DNA of 64,000 nt, from positions 31,889 through 95,888 of the forward strand of contig JAJPIW010000102.1 of the NCBI GenBank assembly GCA_021324575.1. The letters run 5' to 3'. Shown here in pieces: positions 60,379 to 64,000 of the stretch. The notes below the pieces were generated by a model, which saw nothing but the letters and a program-made list of their open reading frames with translations, searched no databases and was not told the origin of the DNA. Position numbers and translations under genes: made by a program. Source of the stretch: Intrasporangiaceae bacterium. Its GTDB lineage: Bacteria > Actinomycetota > Actinomycetes > Actinomycetales > Dermatophilaceae. The first letter of the stretch is position 1, and each line of letters begins with the position of its first letter.

Positions 60379-61458
60379 ATGGCAGGCCGTGAGGTGCAGG
60401 GTTCACCGCCTGGGGAGGACCGCGTCACCACGATGGTCGGCTCGCGGGTCGTCGCCCGACACCGCCTGCCGTCCCCCGACCCGGCCACCGGCGCCACCCT
60501 CACCGACGTGGTCGGCGATCTCGTGGCCGCCGATGCCGAGTTCCTCACCGTCGCAACGCGACTCGGCGACATCCGGGTGGCTCGGGCCGACCTCACGGCA
60601 CTCAAGGTGATCCCGCCGCGACCGGCCCGCAGCGGAGCCCCGCACCTGGCCATCTCGGTCGAGGACCTGCAGCGGGTCATGCTCCCGGCGTGGGGTGCGG
60701 TCGAGCGTGGGGTTCTCGGCGACTGGCGGCTGCGGGCCGCGGCCGGCTTCACCCAGCGCGGCAACTCGGTGGTGCCCGTGGGCTCTCCCGGCCTGCCGCT
60801 CACCACGGCCGTCGAGCGCGTCGAGGCCTGGTATGCCGCGCGCGGACTTCCGGCGCGCTTCGCGGTCGCCGGCCCGGCCGGGTTCGAGCCCGACGAGGAC
60901 CCGCTCGGAGCGGTGCTCCTGGGGGGTGGCTACACGGTCGGCAGCCGCACACTCAACCTGACGGCTCCCACGGCCACTGTCGCCGGGGCGGACCCCGGTG
61001 GCCCGGCCGTGACCATCAGCGCCGACCTGACCCCGGAGTGGCTCACCGCCTACCGGCGCTCGCGCGCCACGCTTCCGGAGACGACCGAGCGCGTGCTGCG
61101 CGACGGAGAGCACGTCGCGTTCGGGGCCATCGCGCCCGGGGGCGGGCTGTCTCAGACCCTGGGGCTGCGGGACAGGGACGCCGCCGGCACGACGCCGGTT
61201 TGCCTGGCACGTCTGGCGATCGGAGACGGCTGGGCCGGAGTCGGCGCGGTCTGGACGGACCCGGCATACCGGCGTCGCGGCCTTGCCGCACACCTCACGG
61301 CCCGGCTCGCGGCATACGCGAAGGACGCAGGCGTCGACCTCGTGCACCTGCAGGTGGAGAGCGACAACGCCGCTGCGCTCAGCCTCTACCGCGCGATGGG
61401 CTTTGCCACCCACTCGGCCTACGCCTACCTGACGGCGCCTCAGTCGATGGCGCCGTAG
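60379..61458 (+). CDS. Large GNAT-family acetyltransferase with N-terminal extension
   Basis: A 359-aa protein. The first ~100 residues ([20 protein letters not shown]) resemble a small barrel region; two acetyltransferase halves follow, the C-terminal one with the acetyl-CoA loop [29 protein letters not shown] and [18 protein letters not shown]. Tandem GNAT proteins resemble MshD (mycothiol synthase), but the N-terminal region differs, so function is open. Leaderless start at 60379. Its end overlaps the convergent flavin reductase by 19 nt. Confidence 0.78.
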   Translation: MAGREVQGSPPGEDRVTTMVGSRVVARHRLPSPDPATGATLTDVVGDLVAADAEFLTVATRLGDIRVARADLTALKVIPPRPARSGAPHLAISVEDLQRVMLPAWGAVERGVLGDWRLRAAAGFTQRGNSVVPVGSPGLPLTTAVERVEAWYAARGLPARFAVAGPAGFEPDEDPLGAVLLGGGYTVGSRTLNLTAPTATVAGADPGGPAVTISADLTPEWLTAYRRSRATLPETTERVLRDGEHVAFGAIAPGGGLSQTLGLRDRDAAGTTPVCLARLAIGDGWAGVGAVWTDPAYRRRGLAAHLTARLAAYAKDAGVDLVHLQVESDNAAALSLYRAMGFATHSAYAYLTAPQSMAP

Positions 61459-61940
61459 CCGCTCCGGTACCAGGTGAGGGCGGGCTGGGTCTCGTCGGAC
61501 AGGTCGACCGAGACGACCGCGCCGACGACGATGCTGTGGTCACCCGCGACGTGTACGTCGGTGGTCCGGCACTCCAGGGTGGCGAGGGCCTCGACGAGCA
61601 GCGGGCTGCCGGTCTCGGGGCCGACCACGTGCGGCACCAGGTCCAGCTGCCCGTGCAGCGGCCGCCCGCGAGTGGCCAGCCACTGGGCCGTGGCGCGTTG
61701 GTCAGCGGCCAGGATGTTGACGGCGAAGGCTCCGGCCTGCAGGAGCGCGTCGTGGAAGCGCGCCTCGCGCTCGACGCAGACGAGGAGGAGCAGGGGGTCG
61801 ACCGACACCGAGGCCACCGCGTTGGCGGTCATGGCGTGGTCATGCCCGTCGACCCGAGCCGTGACGACGCAGACGCCCGTCACGAACCGGCCCATGGCCA
61901 GCCGGAAGCGACCCTCGTCCACTGCCCGGCTCTCGCTCAT
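61440..61940 (-). CDS. Flavin reductase family protein (FMN-binding split barrel)
   Basis: A 166-aa split-barrel oxidoreductase: FRLAMGRFVTGVCVVTARVDGHDHAMTANAVASVSVDPLLLLVCVERE is the flavin-binding fold, and GDHSIVVGAVVSVDL near the end is conserved. It reduces free flavin for a partner monooxygenase, which is not obvious nearby. ATG 61940 overlaps the stop of the lipoprotein gene (ATGA). Confidence 0.86.
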   Translation of the reverse strand: MSESRAVDEGRFRLAMGRFVTGVCVVTARVDGHDHAMTANAVASVSVDPLLLLVCVEREARFHDALLQAGAFAVNILAADQRATAQWLATRGRPLHGQLDLVPHVVGPETGSPLLVEALATLECRTTDVHVAGDHSIVVGAVVSVDLSDETQPALTWYRSGYGAID

Positions 61941-63712
61941 CTGACCCCGATGTCGGCGAGCTCGACGTAGCCGCCGACCGCCTCGTCGGCGCCGAAGTTG
62001 CGCACGTCGGACCCGGCCAGGTACATCGCCTTGCGCTGCGCGAGACCGATGTAGTAGCCCTTCTCGACGAGCGTCCGGTCCAGGTCTGCCCAGCCGGCCT
62101 CCCGCGTGGAGCGGTCGGCCACCGACGCCAGCTTGGTCATCTGGTCGTTGACCGCCCGGTCCGCCACCGCGCCGTAGTCCCGACCGGTGCCCACCGACGT
62201 GAGGTTGAGCCGTGAGTCGAAGAGCGGTGGGAGGACGGTCGACGCCGACGCCCATTCCGGCGCCCAGTTGGCCCAGAAGACATCGACGCCCTTGGCGAAG
62301 TCCGGCTCGGCGATCCGGGTGAAGTAGTCGTCGACCACCGGCTTGAGGGTGGGCTTGAAGCCACCCTTGGTCCAGCCGGCGACCAGGGCGGACATCGCCT
62401 TGTCGGAGGTGTCGGTCGACCGGTAGGCGACGGTGATCGGGACCGGCAGGGTGAGCCCGGCCCGGGTGAGCAGGGCCGCTGCCGCGGTCGGGTCGCCCGC
62501 GGGACCGCCGCCGACCGGGTCGGCGTCGCCGTGGGCGGTCAGCCCGGACGGGAGGACCGAGAAGGTCGGCTGCGCGGCGGTCGCCCCGCCGAGCGCGGTC
62601 ACGTAGGCGTCGCGGTTGGTGGCCAGCCCGAGTGCCTTGCGGACGTCGGGCTCGGCCATCTTCTTGCTCTTGAGGTTGGGCGCGAGGTAGTCCACGAGCC
62701 CGGCCCCCGGGTTGACCGACCGGCCACGCAGCTCGCTGGATGCCTCGATCTGCTGCTGCATCGCCGGTGGCGCGGAGTCCAGGGAGATGGCTGCCTTGCC
62801 GTTGCCGCCGTCGGCCATGATCCGCTGGACGACGGACTGGGTCTCGACGCCCTCCTGGTAGACGATCGTGTCCGGGTAGGCCTTGCGGATGGGGTCCGAG
62901 GTCCGGTTCCAGTGGGTGTTGCGGACGAAGGTGGCCCCGCTGCTCGGCGTCCACGTCCCCTGCAGCTGGTAGGGCCCGGTCGACCAGATGTCGTAGGTGG
63001 AGTCCTTGCCCTTGTCCCGCGCCTGCGGGTACGGCGCGAACGCCGGGAGCGTGACGACCTCGCCGAAGTCCGGTTGTGGTGCGGCGAGGTGGAAGGTGAT
63101 GGTCTCCCCGTCGCAGGTGACGGCCTTGTCGTATGCCGCCCGCCCGACCTTGGCCGCGGCTCCGGTCGCGTAGGGACCGGCATACGTGCTCGTACCGTCC
63201 GGCTCCTTGGGGATGTCGAGCATGACCAGCGCGTAGGCCGGGCCGCCGGTCACGTCCTTGGTCGAGAAGGTCCGCGAGATGCCGTACTTGACGTCGTCGC
63301 AGGTCACCGGGGTGCCGTCCTGCCAGGTGACGCCCTCGCGCAGGGTGAAGCTCCACGTCTTCAGGTCCGGCGACGGCCGGCCGGTGTCAGTGGCCAGGTC
63401 ACCGACGAGGGTGGACTGGTCAGCGACCTTGCCGGCCGGCTGGTAGGCGGTCAGGGTCCGGACGAAGGTCCGGGTCGCGAACGCCATGTCGTCGCGCGAC
63501 CCGATCCGCTGCGGGTCCCAGGCCGTGACCGGGCCGAGCGCGAGCGCCGTGAGCGTGCCACCGGCGGTGCTGCCGGTGCGTGACGCCGTGACGGACGGGT
63601 CGGCGGTGGGTCGGTCACCGAAGGGCTGACAGCCCGCCACCCCCAGCGACGCGGCCGCGGCGCACAGGGCGACGACGGCTCGGCGGGAGCGGCGGGTGAT
63701 GCGCACGCGCAT
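61937..63712 (-). CDS. LpqW-like/SBP_bac_5 family lipoprotein
   Basis: A 591-aa solute-binding protein family 5 lipoprotein. Signal peptide with lipobox GVAGC; mature domain with WSFTLREGVTWQDGTPVTCDDVKYGISRTFS (family 5 signature), STGPYQLQGTW and PDVRKALGLATNRDAYV. It is adjacent to typA as lpqW (Rv1166) is in M. tuberculosis; LpqW there takes part in lipoglycan assembly rather than transport, and the absence of ABC genes here agrees. Confidence 0.83.
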   Translation of the reverse strand: MRVRITRRSRRAVVALCAAAASLGVAGCQPFGDRPTADPSVTASRTGSTAGGTLTALALGPVTAWDPQRIGSRDDMAFATRTFVRTLTAYQPAGKVADQSTLVGDLATDTGRPSPDLKTWSFTLREGVTWQDGTPVTCDDVKYGISRTFSTKDVTGGPAYALVMLDIPKEPDGTSTYAGPYATGAAAKVGRAAYDKAVTCDGETITFHLAAPQPDFGEVVTLPAFAPYPQARDKGKDSTYDIWSTGPYQLQGTWTPSSGATFVRNTHWNRTSDPIRKAYPDTIVYQEGVETQSVVQRIMADGGNGKAAISLDSAPPAMQQQIEASSELRGRSVNPGAGLVDYLAPNLKSKKMAEPDVRKALGLATNRDAYVTALGGATAAQPTFSVLPSGLTAHGDADPVGGGPAGDPTAAAALLTRAGLTLPVPITVAYRSTDTSDKAMSALVAGWTKGGFKPTLKPVVDDYFTRIAEPDFAKGVDVFWANWAPEWASASTVLPPLFDSRLNLTSVGTGRDYGAVADRAVNDQMTKLASVADRSTREAGWADLDRTLVEKGYYIGLAQRKAMYLAGSDVRNFGADEAVGGYVELADIGVR

Positions 63713-63757
63713 GGGTCAAGCGGTCCTCGGCGTCGGAGATGGGGTGTCGCGGGTGGG

Positions 63758-64000
63758 TCAGGCGTTGCGGGCGCGCGAGGCGGCGCGGGCCCGGAGGGTC
63801 TGGTCGAGCTCGACCTTGCGGATGCGGACCGCCTCAGGGGTCACCTCGACGCACTCGTCCTCGCGGCAGAACTCGAGGGACTGCTCCAGGCTGAGCTTGC
63901 GCGGCGGCACGATCTTCTCGAAGTTGTCCGAGGAGGAGGCGCGCACGTTGGTGAGCTTCTTCTCCTTGGTGATGTTGACGTCCATGTCGTCGGCGCGGGA
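63758..64000 (-). CDS. typA: GTP-binding protein TypA/BipA, C-terminal fragment
   Basis: The last 80 residues; the gene continues past the right edge. RADDMDVNITKEKKLTNVRASSSDNFEKIVPPRKLSLEQSLEFCREDECVEVTPEAVRIRKVELD-like sequence contains the conserved KKLTN-RAS motif and the [LV]EVTP-x-x-[IV]R-[LI]RK end of TypA, a translational GTPase involved in ribosome assembly and stress. Confidence 0.9.
   Translation of the reverse strand, partial: SRADDMDVNITKEKKLTNVRASSSDNFEKIVPPRKLSLEQSLEFCREDECVEVTPEAVRIRKVELDQTLRARAASRARNA

Larger units (their letters stand above)
207..63185. repeat. Dispersed octamer GTATGCCG/CGGCATAC, about 90 copies
   Basis: Counted by eye, 48 copies read GTATGCCG and about 42 CGGCATAC on the plus strand, roughly one per 700 bp. 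Verified examples begin at 207, 2768, 3069, 4508, 4542, 4617, 6447, 6516, 7549, 7577, 10959, 10974, 20595, 20690, 57438-57445 and 63178. They occur inside most genes, in more than one reading frame, and in intergenic hairpins. See the findings for analysis. Confidence 0.85.

Noticed and set aside
207..63185. Octamer interpreted as Chi or FtsK-orienting (KOPS) sequence
   Set aside because: Those are strand-biased; here both orientations are about equally frequent.

Overview
The window is about 70% G+C by eye, uses GTG and TTG starts freely, packs genes into ATGA/GTGA-overlapping operons, and carries a sigE-rseA-htrA-tatB block and a dapC/dapD/dapE lysine block in an order close to that of mycobacteria. 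I read it as chromosome of a Gram-positive actinobacterium of the Micrococcales, perhaps Intrasporangiaceae-like; the family is an inference. No phage, IS element, CRISPR array, rRNA or tRNA was seen.

Layout. 1-9 kb: end of a choline dehydrogenase, a glycine betaine/proline ABC importer (ATPase, double permease, lipoprotein binding protein), then a dimethylglycine-dehydrogenase-type flavoprotein translationally coupled to etfB and etfA; together these form a betaine uptake and demethylation locus. 9-11.4 kb: a VapBC-type toxin-antitoxin pair, a MarC-type membrane protein and a PHP phosphoesterase. 11.4-17.1 kb: three successive, paralogous ECF sigma factor/membrane protein pairs, with a TMEM175-like channel inserted after the first. 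17-24 kb: a MaoC hydratase, a ThrE-type exporter, a DUF559 protein flanked by a 30-nt repeat, and glpK-glpD. 24-34 kb: DUF2332 protein, an aminopeptidase P, Tpx, a stress protein, a ClC channel with a divergent MarR regulator, an acyl-CoA dehydrogenase, a Tat lipoprotein hydrolase and a GNAT enzyme. 34.5-39.5 kb: two L,D-transpeptidases flanking a RIO kinase, then two CitE-like lyases. 40-48.6 kb: soluble MgtE-like CBS protein, DUF1003 protein, Mrp, TatB, HtrA, RseA, SigE, O-methyltransferase, AroQ and DUF3117. 48.7-64 kb: two GT-C mannosyltransferases, Tag glycosylase, SRPBCC and DivIVA-domain proteins, LOG protein, dapE, dapD, a lysozyme-fold protein, citrate synthase, dapC, a 7Fe ferredoxin, a large GNAT protein, flavin reductase, an LpqW-like lipoprotein and the end of typA.

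The most striking signal is not a gene. The octamer GTATGCCG (or its complement CGGCATAC) occurs about 90 times by my count, where base composition predicts about two. It lies in all reading frames and both orientations and is often set in close inverted pairs that form hairpins, including a perfect 52-bp palindrome filling the gap between two convergent genes. This resembles the DNA uptake sequences of Neisseriaceae and Pasteurellaceae or the HIP1 motif of cyanobacteria. A second new-looking element is a 72-nt four-box palindromic repeat present at 9.0 kb and 48.3 kb with identical internal spacing. The three sigma modules share a promoter of their own (AACC-N16/17-CGTA), and a dozen genes have a TANNNT hexamer 6-8 nt before the start codon, which suggests widespread leaderless transcription.
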